Source of the DNA: Saccharomonospora xinjiangensis XJ-54
Lineage (GTDB): Bacteria > Actinomycetota > Actinomycetes > Mycobacteriales > Pseudonocardiaceae
Assembly: GCF_000258175.1 (NCBI RefSeq)
Contig: NZ_JH636049.1
Coordinates: forward strand, 2,271,482 to 2,335,481
Length of the DNA stretch: 64,000 nt
Direction of reading: 5' to 3'
The notes below the pieces were generated by a model. The model had not been told where the DNA came from and did no database searches. It was given only the letters and a program-made list of their open reading frames with translations. Within the stretch, counting starts at the first letter, position 1. Each line of letters begins with the position of its first letter. This document shows, piece after piece, positions 16,236 through 25,732 of this stretch. Both the position numbers and the translations under genes were made by a program.

Positions 16236-19007
16236 TCAGTCCTCCCTGATCAGTCCATTGGGGACGGACTGAGCCGGGAGGGTGAGCCACGGGGCCGGTT
16301 CGGGGTGACCGTGCGCACGCGGCCCGAACGCCACGACGCCGTTCGGCCTCTGCCGGGACAGTTCACCCGCCATGCGCAGCCCCTCGCTGTGCAGTCCGGC
16401 TGCGCGCTCGAAGTCACCCTCGGTCTCGGCGAGTTCGGCGAGCGTGCTGGTCGCCTGTATCTGCCCCCACCGGTCGCCCACCTCCCTGAAGAGGTGCCAG
16501 GCCGATGTGGCGTCCCGGTGAGCGGCTTCGAGATCGGCCCTCTCCCGCTCGATCTCCGCTCGCAGGTTCAGCGCCGCCGCGATGCCCCAGTGGTCGCCGA
16601 CCTCGCCGAACTCGTCGAGAGTGCGTTCGGCGAGGTCGGCCGCCGTGGTGAGACCGCCACCTCGCTGCGCATGCGCGAGGAACCACCGTGCCCTCGCCCG
16701 CTCCGCCGTTGCGGTGATCTCGTCGTGAGCCGAGCGAGCCCTGCGCGCGAGCGCTGTCGTGCCGTCGCCCATCAGGAACGCGATACCGGCCCGCCACGCG
16801 ACGAGGCGGGGATCGGGGTTCAGGGCGAGCACCGCGTCCAGCGCCCTGCCCGCCTCGTTCAGGCATCCACGCAGGACGCAGTACCACGTCAGCGCATCGA
16901 CGAGCCGCGTCGCCTGTTCCACGTCGGCGACCCGCACCGCCGTGTCCAGCGCGGTCCGGATGTTCGAGAGGTTCCGGTCGAGCCGCCCCAGCCCCCGTAG
17001 TTGCTCCGCGCCATACAGCAACGGCCTCGCCCGCTCGACCAGCCCCACATAGTGGTGGAGATGCCGGGTGCGGAGTTCGTCGTACTCGTCCGTGATCCTC
17101 GACTGCTCGACGCAGTACTCGCGCACCGACTCAAGCAGCGCGTACCTGGGTCCCTCTGTGTTCGCCGGGTCCCCTGGGTTCCCTGGGTTCCCGGATACCA
17201 CCACGAGTGAGCGGTCCACGAGCCGGGACAGCAGGTCGAGAGTGGTCGGCTCACCAGCCTCGCCGGACCCGGCTGGCTTCCGGCGCGCGACGGCCTCGGC
17301 CGCGGCGAGGGTGAAGCCGTCGGTGTGCACGCCCAGTCTGCGCAGCAGCGCCCGCTCGGGTTCGCCGAGCAGCTCCCAACTCCAGTCGATCATCGCCCGT
17401 AGCGTCCTGTGCCGGGCAGGAGCGTCCCGCCGCGACGACACGAGCAGCCCAAACCGGTCGTCCAGCCGCGCGGCAAGGTCGTGCACGTCCAGCACCCGAA
17501 GCCTGCTCGCCGCGAGTTCGATGGCGAGTGGGATGCCGTCCAGACGTCGGCAGATGGCGGCCACGGCCACCGCGTTGGGCGCATCGACGCGAAAGCCCGG
17601 CACAGCGGCGGCGGCCCGGTCGGCGAACAATGTCACCGAGCCGGAGGCCAGGATCGTAGCCAGATCGGCGTCCTGAGCTGGAACGTCCAGTGTGGGTACC
17701 GGCCACAGCCATTCCCCCGCAATCGAGAGAGGTTCCCTGCTAGTGGACAGAATGCTCAGGTCAGGGCAGTCGTCGAGGAGCCTTCTGACCACGAGGGCAA
17801 TCGGTTCGATCACGTGCTCGCAGTTGTCGAGAAGCAGCAGCATGCGCCTCGACCGCACCGCGGCGGCGAGTCGCGTCACATCGTCTCCGCGGAACCGCCG
17901 CACGTCCTCGTCACGGATGTCGAGTGCCGAGGCGAGCACATCCACGATCCGCTGCGGGCTCGACGTACCCGCCGCCGATGCCGTGTCGATACCCGACAGC
18001 TCCACCAGGGCCACACCGTCGGCGAACGTGCCGTCGAGACCACGTGCCACCTCGATGGCCAGTTGCGTCTTGCCGACGCCTCCCGGCCCCGTCAGCGTGA
18101 CAAGCCGGTGAGCGGACACGAGCGACCTCACCCGCGCGACGGCCTCAGCCCTGCCGACCAGCCTCGTCGCGGCCGAGGGCAGCCGCACACGGTCTCGTTC
18201 GTACCCGGTTTCGCTCGCCGCACCCAGTTCGGGAGCCTGAGCGAGGATCGCGCCGTGCAGGGCGACCAGTGAAGGGCTGGGATCGACACCCAGTTCGTCG
18301 GCAAGCCGCCGACGCAGATCGGCATAACCTGCGAGCGCCTCGCCCTGCCGTCCAGCCAGGTACAGCGCGCGGATGTGGGATTCCCGGAGCCGTTCGCGCA
18401 GCGGGTGGCGGTTCACCAGCTCCGAAAGCTCGCCGACGAGTCCGCTGTGCTCTCCGAGTTCGAGCCGGGCCTCGGCGAGCTGTTCCACCGCGGCCAGCCG
18501 CTCTTCCTCAAGCCTGGCCGCAGCCGGTTTCGCGAAGGCGCAGTCCGCGAAGTCGGCATACGCGGGCCCTCGCCACAGTCCGAGCGCCCGCGACAGCGTG
18601 GTGACGCGCTCGCGCGCATCGGCCGTCGCATCGGCGGAGGCCGTCAACGCCCGGAATTCGATCGCGTCCACAGTGTCCTCTATGGACGATGACCCTTCCA
18701 CGCCCATTGCGGTGGACCAGCGCAGACGGTAGCCGGGCCGCTCCGACACCACGAGTTCGCGGCCACCAGGTCGCACCGAATCCAGCACCTTACGCAGCTG
18801 GGACACCCGGGTGTGCAGCGCGCCGATCGGGTTGCGTGGAAGGCGACCGTGTCCCCACAGCTGTTCGACCAGCCGGTCGGACGAGACGATGCGACCCTCC
18901 GCAACCACAAGTCTCGCCAGCAGCGCCCTGACCTTCAGTTCCGGAATCCGCACAGGGGTTCCGTCTTCCGTCCACACCGCCAGCGGACCCAACACCCCGA
19001 ACCGCAC
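16236..19007 (-). CDS. SARP/AfsR-type transcriptional regulator with NB-ARC ATPase
   Basis: A large (923 aa) regulator. An OmpR-like winged helix opens the protein (FGVLGPLAVWTEDGTPV, LLARLVVAEGRIVSSDRLVE, ALHTRVSQLRKVL). A bacterial transcriptional activation (BTAD) domain runs to about residue 245. An STAND/NB-ARC ATPase follows, with P-loop TLTGPGGVGKTQLA near 310 and LLLLDNCEHV. The last 300 residues are helical and TPR-like. Such proteins often switch secondary-metabolite or local operons. A NPGNPGDP stretch near 17165-17190 comes from 9-bp CCCTGGGTT repeats and may vary in length. It is divergent from the oxidoreductase at 19111. Confidence 0.9.
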   Translation of the reverse strand: MRFGVLGPLAVWTEDGTPVRIPELKVRALLARLVVAEGRIVSSDRLVEQLWGHGRLPRNPIGALHTRVSQLRKVLDSVRPGGRELVVSERPGYRLRWSTAMGVEGSSSIEDTVDAIEFRALTASADATADARERVTTLSRALGLWRGPAYADFADCAFAKPAAARLEEERLAAVEQLAEARLELGEHSGLVGELSELVNRHPLRERLRESHIRALYLAGRQGEALAGYADLRRRLADELGVDPSPSLVALHGAILAQAPELGAASETGYERDRVRLPSAATRLVGRAEAVARVRSLVSAHRLVTLTGPGGVGKTQLAIEVARGLDGTFADGVALVELSGIDTASAAGTSSPQRIVDVLASALDIRDEDVRRFRGDDVTRLAAAVRSRRMLLLLDNCEHVIEPIALVVRRLLDDCPDLSILSTSREPLSIAGEWLWPVPTLDVPAQDADLATILASGSVTLFADRAAAAVPGFRVDAPNAVAVAAICRRLDGIPLAIELAASRLRVLDVHDLAARLDDRFGLLVSSRRDAPARHRTLRAMIDWSWELLGEPERALLRRLGVHTDGFTLAAAEAVARRKPAGSGEAGEPTTLDLLSRLVDRSLVVVSGNPGNPGDPANTEGPRYALLESVREYCVEQSRITDEYDELRTRHLHHYVGLVERARPLLYGAEQLRGLGRLDRNLSNIRTALDTAVRVADVEQATRLVDALTWYCVLRGCLNEAGRALDAVLALNPDPRLVAWRAGIAFLMGDGTTALARRARSAHDEITATAERARARWFLAHAQRGGGLTTAADLAERTLDEFGEVGDHWGIAAALNLRAEIERERADLEAAHRDATSAWHLFREVGDRWGQIQATSTLAELAETEGDFERAAGLHSEGLRMAGELSRQRPNGVVAFGPRAHGHPEPAPWLTLPAQSVPNGLIRED

Positions 19008-19110
19008 CGGATGAGCCTACTGACGGGCCGGGAGAGAATCCGAAGAAGACCTGGAGAGCGCGCTTCCAGACTGCACGTAGCACCACGAACGAGCACCGAG
19101 AGGACGCGCC

Positions 19111-20130
19111 ATGAGCACCACGACGATCACCAGCCGCGAGATCCGCCTCGCCTCCCGGCCTTTCGGCGAACCCGATGAGGGCACCTTCGCCCTCGTCGAA
19201 ACCCAGGTGCCGGAGCCAGGAGCCGGCCAGATCCTGGTCCGCAACACCTGGATGTCCGTCGATCCGTACATGCGGACCCGGATGAACGCGGGCGAGTCCT
19301 ACATCCCGCCCTTCGAGGTCGGCGCGCCGCTGGAAGGAAGCGCGATCGGTGAGGTGGTCGCCTCCGAGGCCGACACGATCCCGGTCGGTGCCGCTGTGTC
19401 TCACTTCGCGGGATGGCGCGAGTACGCCGTTCTCGACGCCGCGCACGTCGAGGTGATCGACGTCGAGAACGTGCGCCCCCAGGACTACCTCGGTGCGCTG
19501 GGCACGACCGGGCTCACGGCCTACCTCGCGGTCACCGAGATCGCGCCGGTGCGCGAGGGCGACGTCGTCTTCGTCTCGGCAGCGGCGGGTGCGGTCGGCA
19601 GTGTGGCAGGGCAACTCGCCCGCAAATTCAACGCGGCCAGGGTGATCGGGTCGGCGGGTGGTCCTGAGAAGACGAGAAAGCTGACCGAGACCTTCGGGTT
19701 CGACGCCGCCATCGACTACCGTGCGGGCTCCGTCGCCGAGCAGCTGGCCGAACTCGCACCTGAGGGCATCGACGTCTACATCGACAACGTGGGCGGCGAT
19801 CACCTCGAAGCCGCCATCGAGTCGCTGAACGACCACGGCAAGGTGGCCATGGTCGGCATGATCAGCACCTACAACGCCACCGAACCCTCACCCGCACCGC
19901 GCAACCTTCCCACGGCGCAGACCAAGCGGCTCACTCTGCGCGGGCTCGTCATCAGCGACCACTTCGACCGCTTCCCCGAGTACATCGAGACAGCGGCTCC
20001 GCTGCTGGCCGACGGCTCGCTGGTCACCGAGGAGACGATCGTGGACGGCCTTGAGAACGCCCCGTCGGCGCTGCTCGGGCTTCTGCGCGGAGCCAACACC
20101 GGCAAGATGCTCATCCGCCTCACCGCCTGA
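19111..20130 (+). CDS. NADP-dependent MDR oxidoreductase
   Basis: A 339-aa zinc-independent medium-chain reductase of the prostaglandin/CurA reductase type, reducing alpha,beta-unsaturated carbonyls with NADPH. RPFGEPDEGTFALVETQVPE begins the catalytic domain. The nucleotide fold shows VFVSAAAGAVGSVAGQLAR, and IDVYIDNVGGDHLEAAIESL is diagnostic. The gene starts at ATG 19111 after GAGAGGACGCGCC. It is divergent from the SARP gene and overlaps the convergent EamA gene by 11 bases. Confidence 0.92.
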   Translation: MSTTTITSREIRLASRPFGEPDEGTFALVETQVPEPGAGQILVRNTWMSVDPYMRTRMNAGESYIPPFEVGAPLEGSAIGEVVASEADTIPVGAAVSHFAGWREYAVLDAAHVEVIDVENVRPQDYLGALGTTGLTAYLAVTEIAPVREGDVVFVSAAAGAVGSVAGQLARKFNAARVIGSAGGPEKTRKLTETFGFDAAIDYRAGSVAEQLAELAPEGIDVYIDNVGGDHLEAAIESLNDHGKVAMVGMISTYNATEPSPAPRNLPTAQTKRLTLRGLVISDHFDRFPEYIETAAPLLADGSLVTEETIVDGLENAPSALLGLLRGANTGKMLIRLTA

Positions 20131-21238
20131 GTTCCGGACGTCCGCCCCGTCGGCGCGGTCGCGCCCCTGGCGCGTCCTGCGACGGCGGGGGTTCCGGCTC
20201 GTTCGGGGCTTTCACGACGGCGGAAACCGCCCGTGGAATGCGCCTGCCTGCCACCACGATGCCCGCGACGACGAGAGCCGCACCCACCGGCTGATTCCAG
20301 GTGAGCGACTCGTCGAGCAGCACGACACCGAGCGCGACACCGACGACCGGGGTGGCGTAGGTGACGGAAGCACCCCGGGTGGCTCCCCACGACCTGACCA
20401 CGTTGGTGTTCCAGATGTAGGCGAGACCTGTGCCGACAGCGCCGAGCACCACCATGCTGACCACCACGGTGGGAGTGAGATTCATGGCGCCACCGGCGAC
20501 CACGGGCGTTGCGAGCACCATGACCGCCGCGCCGCTCGCGACCTGCACGAAAGCCACAGAGACCGCAGGAAGATCACGGTGGGCCACGAAGGCACGCAGG
20601 TAACAGAAGGCGGCCCCGTAGCAGGCCGTCGCACCGAGGCAGGCGAGATTGCCCAGCAGGTCGTGGCTCGTGCCCACGACCATCGGTGCGATCAGCAACA
20701 GCACACCCGCGAACCCGAGCGCCAACCCGGCGGCGCGGGCCTTCGTCAGCCGCTCGCTGCGCAGCGCCACCGCTGTGAACGCCACGGTGGTGAGGGGCGT
20801 CGTCGCGTTCCAGATACTCGCCATCCCCGAGGAGATGTGCAGCTCAGCCCACGCGAACAGCGTGAACGGCACGACACACAGCAGCATCGCCACCACGGTC
20901 AGATGGGCCCACACCACCGGCTCGCGAGGCACCGGCTGTCGTGTGAACAGCACCACCGAGCCGAGCGCCAGCGCGCCGAACACCAGCCGAGCCCACACCA
21001 CCTGCATCGGTGAAAGACCCGCGAGGCCGAGCTTGATCAGCAGGAAGCTCGACCCCCAGGTCACGGCGAGCAGCACGAACTGCACCGCCACGCCGAACTG
21101 CCCACCCCTTTGCCGTCCGACGGTCGCGACCTCCGGCGACGCAGAATCCGACGGGAAATCCCGATGAGCCACCACGATGACAGTGAACCCGCCCCAGCAC
21201 ACGAGAACCGGCGGAATCCGGACGTGGAGCTCGCCCAC
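20120..21238 (-). CDS. EamA/DMT superfamily transporter
   Basis: Ten-helix drug/metabolite exporter with two EamA repeats. LLAVTWGSSFLLIKLGLAGL starts repeat one and LGAVGTGLAYIWNTNVVRSW lies in repeat two, with ATRGASVTYATPVVGVALGV near the end. The C-terminus is a charged Arg/Pro tail. GTG 21238 gives 372 aa with an unusually long N-terminus. GTG 21175 would start about 27 residues before helix one and is more typical. Substrate unknown. Confidence 0.85.
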   Translation of the reverse strand: MGELHVRIPPVLVCWGGFTVIVVAHRDFPSDSASPEVATVGRQRGGQFGVAVQFVLLAVTWGSSFLLIKLGLAGLSPMQVVWARLVFGALALGSVVLFTRQPVPREPVVWAHLTVVAMLLCVVPFTLFAWAELHISSGMASIWNATTPLTTVAFTAVALRSERLTKARAAGLALGFAGVLLLIAPMVVGTSHDLLGNLACLGATACYGAAFCYLRAFVAHRDLPAVSVAFVQVASGAAVMVLATPVVAGGAMNLTPTVVVSMVVLGAVGTGLAYIWNTNVVRSWGATRGASVTYATPVVGVALGVVLLDESLTWNQPVGAALVVAGIVVAGRRIPRAVSAVVKAPNEPEPPPSQDAPGARPRRRGGRPELRR

Positions 21239-21305
21239 CGTCCTTCCGTGCAGATCTTCGGTCGTCGAACCCGTGGGGAGCCCGCCGGTTGGCTGCCCGC
21301 GACAA

Positions 21306-21998
21306 CTATCCCGGCAATAACGCGGCGACGAGTTCGTCTAACCCGCTGAACAGCCAGTCGATGGTGTCCGAGGCCGTCGGCGGGTCCCCGACAGGACGCT
21401 GGACGTACGCGGTTCGCATGCCACAGGACTGTGCCCCACGCAGGTCCCAGGCGTGCGCGGCCACCATGAGTATGCGTTCCGGCGGACACCCAGCCGTGTC
21501 AACGGCGAGCTGGTAGACCTCCGGCGCGGGCTTGTACGCCGAGACAGTCTCGCCGGAAAGGACTTGATGCCAGCGCAGACCCGCCAGCGCGTTGAGCCGC
21601 AGTAGGGTGGCGCGACTGGCATTAGAGAGGCCGAGCACGGGAAGGTGCCGCCCCAGTCGTTCGACGCAGGCAACGGAATCGCCCCATGGCGGCAGCCGCC
21701 AGCCTGCCGTTGCCAGTCCGGTGACGGTCGCTGGATCGTCGAGTCCGACCTGTTCCGCCGCGCAGCGCGCCGCCTCGGCGTCGAGGATCCCGGAGTTGAC
21801 ATAGGGGCGGTCACCATCCGCGATGCGCTGCTGCTCACGCTCGCGGTGGCGTTGCCACACGGTGTAGAGCCTCTCAACCATCGCATCGTCCGCCTGGGGC
21901 GTCGTGTCGCGGATCGTCGATCGAACACCGGTGGGCTCGTCAACCAACGTCCCGAGGACGTCGAAGACCACTACCTCGATGTCGCTGCGTTGCGGCAT
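21306..21998 (-). CDS. HAD-superfamily hydrolase, haloacid dehalogenase type II-like
   Basis: A 230-aa HAD enzyme. The nucleophile is Asp13 in VVVFDVLGTLVD; motif II is VLGLSNAS and motif III Lys lies in SAYKPAPEVYQLA. The last acidic motif is weak: MVAAHAWDLRGA replaces the usual ASN/SHD pattern but keeps one Asp, as in L-2-haloacid dehalogenases. ATG 21998 is used because AAGGGA lies nine bases upstream; starts at 22007 and 22022 are possible. The next gene is divergent only a few bases away. Confidence 0.85.
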   Translation of the reverse strand: MPQRSDIEVVVFDVLGTLVDEPTGVRSTIRDTTPQADDAMVERLYTVWQRHREREQQRIADGDRPYVNSGILDAEAARCAAEQVGLDDPATVTGLATAGWRLPPWGDSVACVERLGRHLPVLGLSNASRATLLRLNALAGLRWHQVLSGETVSAYKPAPEVYQLAVDTAGCPPERILMVAAHAWDLRGAQSCGMRTAYVQRPVGDPPTASDTIDWLFSGLDELVAALLPG

Positions 21999-22033
21999 AA
22001 TCTCCATTCCCTTCAACGTCACCGGTTTAACAG

Positions 22034-22615
22034 GTGACGAATCTTGCCAGCGGGGAAGTAACCGGTCAAGATGGTGATGTGGAGTTCGCCTTCGTGAGCG
22101 GAAACCCTGCCCTCGACCTTGCGGGCACCGTGTTGTCCCGCCGAGATGCCCCCGTTGACGCCCTGGCCACTCCTACGGATCTCGAACGATGGGTGGCCGA
22201 GTGCGACGAGCTGCCTGACCGGGTCACCGCCGATCTCACCACGTTCGAATCAGCCATCGCGCTTCGCGAAGCCGTCTATCACCTGGCCCTTGACCGAGTG
22301 CTCGGGCGGCGTTTCGACCACGACAGCCTCGCGATCGTCAACGACCTGGCTGCCGGGCCGGTACCGGCAGTCGTCCTCACCGAATCGGGCTTGCGGAGGT
22401 CGGGTGACCTCCGGCAGGCGCTGTCTTCCGTAGCCAGACACGGCATCGACGTGCTGGCCGACCCGGACGCCTGTCTCAAGGAATGTGGTCGTACCGGTTG
22501 TACAAGGATCTACGTCGATCGCTCGCGGGGCGCGCGACGAACCTGGTGCGGGATGGCGGAGTGCGGCAACCGGGTCAAGGCCGCCGCGTACCGGGCGCGC
22601 CACAGGGCGCTTTGA
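22034..22615 (+). CDS. CGNR zinc-finger/ABATE domain protein
   Basis: A 193-aa putative stress-related regulator. The N-terminal ABATE domain begins FVSGNPALDLAGTVLSR. The C-terminal CGNR finger reads CGRTGCTRIYVDRSRGARR then WCGMAECGNRVKAAAYRARH, with four Cys for zinc. The gene starts close to, and divergent from, the HAD gene, so the two share a compact promoter. The 260 bases after it hold no gene that I can see. Confidence 0.88.
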   Translation: MTNLASGEVTGQDGDVEFAFVSGNPALDLAGTVLSRRDAPVDALATPTDLERWVAECDELPDRVTADLTTFESAIALREAVYHLALDRVLGRRFDHDSLAIVNDLAAGPVPAVVLTESGLRRSGDLRQALSSVARHGIDVLADPDACLKECGRTGCTRIYVDRSRGARRTWCGMAECGNRVKAAAYRARHRAL

Positions 22616-22875
22616 CAGACGACATCCACTCGCGTAAACGACATTCCGGACATGCCGCGAGAAAGACCGACCACCCGCGGGGTTGATTTCTCCACCCGAG
22701 TGCCGCCGTCTGCCTGGCGATCCTCTCGCCTGGCTATGTCCGCGCGCCCGGCGCGACCTCGGTACTGACGCTCGCGCCGTGGTCGGGCGAACCGGTCAGG
22801 AATCGAGAAGCCCGCGCAGACGACCGCGCCTAGCGTTGAGCCCAGCACCGTTTCCGCTGCGAAGGGAGTTCGGCA

Positions 22876-23337
22876 ATGGACCCGGCGACAGGCAAGGACA
22901 CCAGCGCCTCCGACATCTTCACGCCCGAAGAGCGTGCCGCCATGAAGGAGCATGTCCAGGAGCGCAAGAAGGAGGCGAAGCGCCGGTCACGCGCGGACAA
23001 GGCCGCCGAGGCCGAACGAGACGTGCTCGCCAAGATCGCGGACATGCCCGAATCCGACCGGGTCATGGCCGAGCGCGTCCACGCGATCGTCAAGGCGAAC
23101 GCCCCGCAACTCGCGCCGAAGCTTTGGTACGGGATGCCCGCCTACGCCCTCGACGGCAAGGTGGTCTGCTACTTCCAGAGCGCCGACAAGTTCAAGGCCC
23201 GCTACGCCACCCTCGGCTTCGACGATCAAGCGAACCTCGACGACGGCCCGATGTGGGCGACGTCCTTCGCCCTGACCGAGGTGACGGCCAAGGTCGAGGA
23301 GCGCATCACCGCACTCGTCAGGAAGGCGGTGAGCTGA
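22876..23337 (+). CDS. DUF1801 (YdhG-like) protein
   Basis: A 153-aa small cytoplasmic protein. After a charged N-terminus (FTPEERAAMKEHVQERKKEA), the DUF1801 core shows VHAIVKANAPQLAPKLWYGM, PAYALDGKVVCYFQSADKFK and ATLGFDDQANLDDGPMWATS. Relatives include frataxin-like/iron chaperone candidates. ATG 22876 has GAAGGGAG seven bases upstream. Confidence 0.85.
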   Translation: MDPATGKDTSASDIFTPEERAAMKEHVQERKKEAKRRSRADKAAEAERDVLAKIADMPESDRVMAERVHAIVKANAPQLAPKLWYGMPAYALDGKVVCYFQSADKFKARYATLGFDDQANLDDGPMWATSFALTEVTAKVEERITALVRKAVS

Positions 23338-23379
23338 TCCTCGACCCACCGGCCGAGAACCCGCCATGAGCGGCGCCGC

Positions 23380-23955
23380 TCAGCGGACGACGTCGTAGAC
23401 CAGCTTCTGGACCCCGTTGCCGTACGACTCGCTCTCGATGAGCTCGAGCTGCTGCAGATCCTTGTCGGTGTCGCTGAACATCCGCTTGCCCGCGCCGAGA
23501 AGGACGGGGAAGACCAGCAGGTGGTAACGGTCGATCAGACCGGCATCGGAGAGACCGCGGTTCAGCGTGGCGCTGCCGTGGATGCTGATCGGCCCACCCT
23601 CGGTCTCCTTGAGCGCGGCCACGTCGTCAAGCGAACGGAGGATGTTGGTCTCGCCCCAGTCGGACACCAGGTCCTCTTCCCTGAGCGTGGTGGACACGAC
23701 GTACTTGGGCATGGCGTTGTAACGGGCGAACTCCTCCGTCATGCCGGGCCACACCGGCGCGAACGCCTCGTAACTGACCCGGCCGAGCAGCATCGCCGTC
23801 GCCTCCTCCTGCTCGCGGGCCTTCAACTCGTACGCGGCAGGGTCGAACTCGGCGGCCTTGAAGGTCCAGCCGGTGTTGCGGTAGCCCGCTTCACCTCCGG
23901 GTGCCTCGACGACGCCGTCGAGCGAGATGAACGAGGTGGCGATCAGCGTGCGCAT
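23380..23955 (-). CDS. Dihydrofolate reductase/RibD C-terminal family protein
   Basis: A 191-aa NADPH-binding reductase-fold protein. MRTLIATSFISLDGVVEAPG opens the fold, AMLLGRVSYEAFAPVWPG is the loop seen in the RibD_C family, and PISIHGSATLNRGLSDAGLI with YHLLVFPVLLGAGKRMFSD closes it. It lacks the canonical DHFR active-site arrangement, so its substrate is unknown. Monocistronic. Confidence 0.9.
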   Translation of the reverse strand: MRTLIATSFISLDGVVEAPGGEAGYRNTGWTFKAAEFDPAAYELKAREQEEATAMLLGRVSYEAFAPVWPGMTEEFARYNAMPKYVVSTTLREEDLVSDWGETNILRSLDDVAALKETEGGPISIHGSATLNRGLSDAGLIDRYHLLVFPVLLGAGKRMFSDTDKDLQQLELIESESYGNGVQKLVYDVVR

Positions 23956-24059
23956 CGGTTGCTCCTTGGTCTACTCGGTTGCTCTCGTCACCAACACATC
24001 GAACAGCCAACGCCTGATTCGACACCTCCCGCGAAAAAATCTCTCCCGAGGTCGTTCGA

Positions 24060-24815
24060 TCAGATGAGCCGGGTGTGTCCTCGCTGGCCCGGCAGCCTGA
24101 TCCATTGGGCGCCTGCGAGGAGCGCGAACATCCCGCCACTCGCCGTGACAGCCCATGCCGGGCCGAGCAAGGTGTTGTGTTCGGCGTAGTCACGCCAGCC
24201 CACGACTATCAGCGTCAGCATCACCGCGCTACCGGCGACCACCAGAACCGTTGCGCGTCGGTTCGGGCCCGCCGCTCCTCCGGGGCCTACGGCCCTGTCC
24301 AGGGCGCTCGCCACACCGATGGCCAAAAGGGCGACGGCGACGAACACGACGACACCACCAGGCGGACCGCCCGTGAACAACGCGATGAGGACGGCGACTC
24401 TGGCGACGACGGCGGTGACGAGCCCCAGCATCGCCGCGCCGAGGACGTGGAACACAGGCCGCCCTGGCTTCGTTCGTCCGAGGTCGCGACCCCGCCGCAG
24501 CAGCCGCCACCCGAGCACCCCGAACCCGGCCGTGGTCGTCCCCGCGAGAACCACGAACAGCACGGTGAGCACGACGGTCTCCGGCAAGGGGATGTAGTCG
24601 ATGGTGCGGCCGTCGGGGTGGAGACAGGTCGCGCTCGGCGGAACGTAGTGTCTTTCGACACCCACGGCGCCGGGGCAGGAGCCGTCGGGATCGAGCGAGG
24701 ACGGCATCGCCACCTCGACGGCGACAGACCACACGAGTAAACCCGCGAGGCCGAGAACGACGACGTTACGGGCGGTCGCCGCCTTCCATCGGAGCGATCC
24801 CGTCACGCTGCCCAC
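24060..24815 (-). CDS. Integral membrane protein, unknown function
   Basis: A 251-aa protein with about five hydrophobic segments. An extracytoplasmic loop after helix 1 contains two Cys (GSCPGAVGVERHYVPP, ATCLHPDGRTIDYIP), likely disulphide-bonded. GTG 24815 is chosen because AGGAGG lies six bases upstream, inside the end of the preceding gene; a TTG at 24830 would overlap that stop. It is probably co-transcribed with the acidic protein upstream. No family recognised. Confidence 0.7.
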   Translation of the reverse strand: MGSVTGSLRWKAATARNVVVLGLAGLLVWSVAVEVAMPSSLDPDGSCPGAVGVERHYVPPSATCLHPDGRTIDYIPLPETVVLTVLFVVLAGTTTAGFGVLGWRLLRRGRDLGRTKPGRPVFHVLGAAMLGLVTAVVARVAVLIALFTGGPPGGVVVFVAVALLAIGVASALDRAVGPGGAAGPNRRATVLVVAGSAVMLTLIVVGWRDYAEHNTLLGPAWAVTASGGMFALLAGAQWIRLPGQRGHTRLI

Positions 24816-24826
24816 GCCAGGCCTCC

Positions 24827-25579
24827 TCAAGGTCGGCCGGTAGCCACCGTGGCGGCCGCGGCAGCCAGCAGATCGTTGAGCCGGGCGTGCGGGAAACCGT
24901 CACCATTCCCGGCAGGCGGGCTCACCCGAATGCTGTAGAAGTCGGCGTCGTGGTCCTCGCCCTGCTCGGCCCACAGGTGGCCCGCGTCGTCGCGGCGCCA
25001 CAACACGTTCTCCCCGCGGAAGTCGGCGCGTTCGAGCCAGTCGGCGCCGGTGGGCCAGTAACCGTCCCAGCCATGGGGCCGCAGTGCGGCGAACGCCGCG
25101 TCTACGGTGGCGACGGCGGCGTCCACGTCGTCGTCCTCGAACACCGCCGCGAACCGGCACAGCAACGCCATCGGAACGCCAGGATGGAACAGAAGCGGGT
25201 CCAGCACGGCGATCGCCTGGCAGATCAGGTCGAGCTCCGGCCACCGCAGCGCGTAAGGATGCCAGTGCGCCAGGTTGTCCCAACCGAGCCCGGCGAACTC
25301 GGCCGAACCCGGTCCGACGATGCCCAGCTCGTGATTGTCGAGCCCGGTGTCAACGTCGAGGCTGAGTGCCTGCCCTCCCCCGACGTCGAAGGTCACGCGG
25401 ATCTTGGTGTCCTGGTCCTCGCCGTCCTCGTCGAGGTCGTCGTCCTCGTCGTCCCCATCGAGCAGCTCTTCGAGGTCGCCGAGCCGATCGGCGCCGGGTC
25501 CGTCCTCCGCGGCGAAGGTGTACCGCGCCCAGAACACAGGGTCGCTCAGCGATTCACGAAGAGACGAAGGGATGCCCAT
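24827..25579 (-). CDS. Acidic hypothetical protein
   Basis: A 250-aa soluble protein. Residues 30-56 are almost entirely Asp/Glu (ELLDGDDEDDDLDEDGEDQD). The rest holds many Trp/Asp motifs (GWDNLAHWHPYALRWPELDL, HGWDGYWPTGADWLERADF), reminiscent of SMI1/immunity-like or DUF-type folds, but I cannot assign a family. It lies 11 bases upstream of the membrane protein, suggesting an operon. Start ATG 25579. Confidence 0.7.
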   Translation of the reverse strand: MGIPSSLRESLSDPVFWARYTFAAEDGPGADRLGDLEELLDGDDEDDDLDEDGEDQDTKIRVTFDVGGGQALSLDVDTGLDNHELGIVGPGSAEFAGLGWDNLAHWHPYALRWPELDLICQAIAVLDPLLFHPGVPMALLCRFAAVFEDDDVDAAVATVDAAFAALRPHGWDGYWPTGADWLERADFRGENVLWRRDDAGHLWAEQGEDHDADFYSIRVSPPAGNGDGFPHARLNDLLAAAAATVATGRP

Positions 25580-25732
25580 CGGTTGATCGTCACATGCCGA
25601 AGCGGCACCCGAGCGGGCAGGACCAGTTGCCGCAGACCCGGCCCGGTGGGAAACGTGCTCGCCGAGACGGTCGCGTGTGGATCGACGGGCGCCTGCTCCG
25701 CCGGTGGAACCGGCACCGAGTCCCCGGGTGCG

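Noticed and set aside
17161..17192. CCCTGGGTT tandem repeat in the SARP gene as a phase-variation switch
   Set aside because: The unit is nine bases, so copy change keeps the frame and would only alter an NPG linker.
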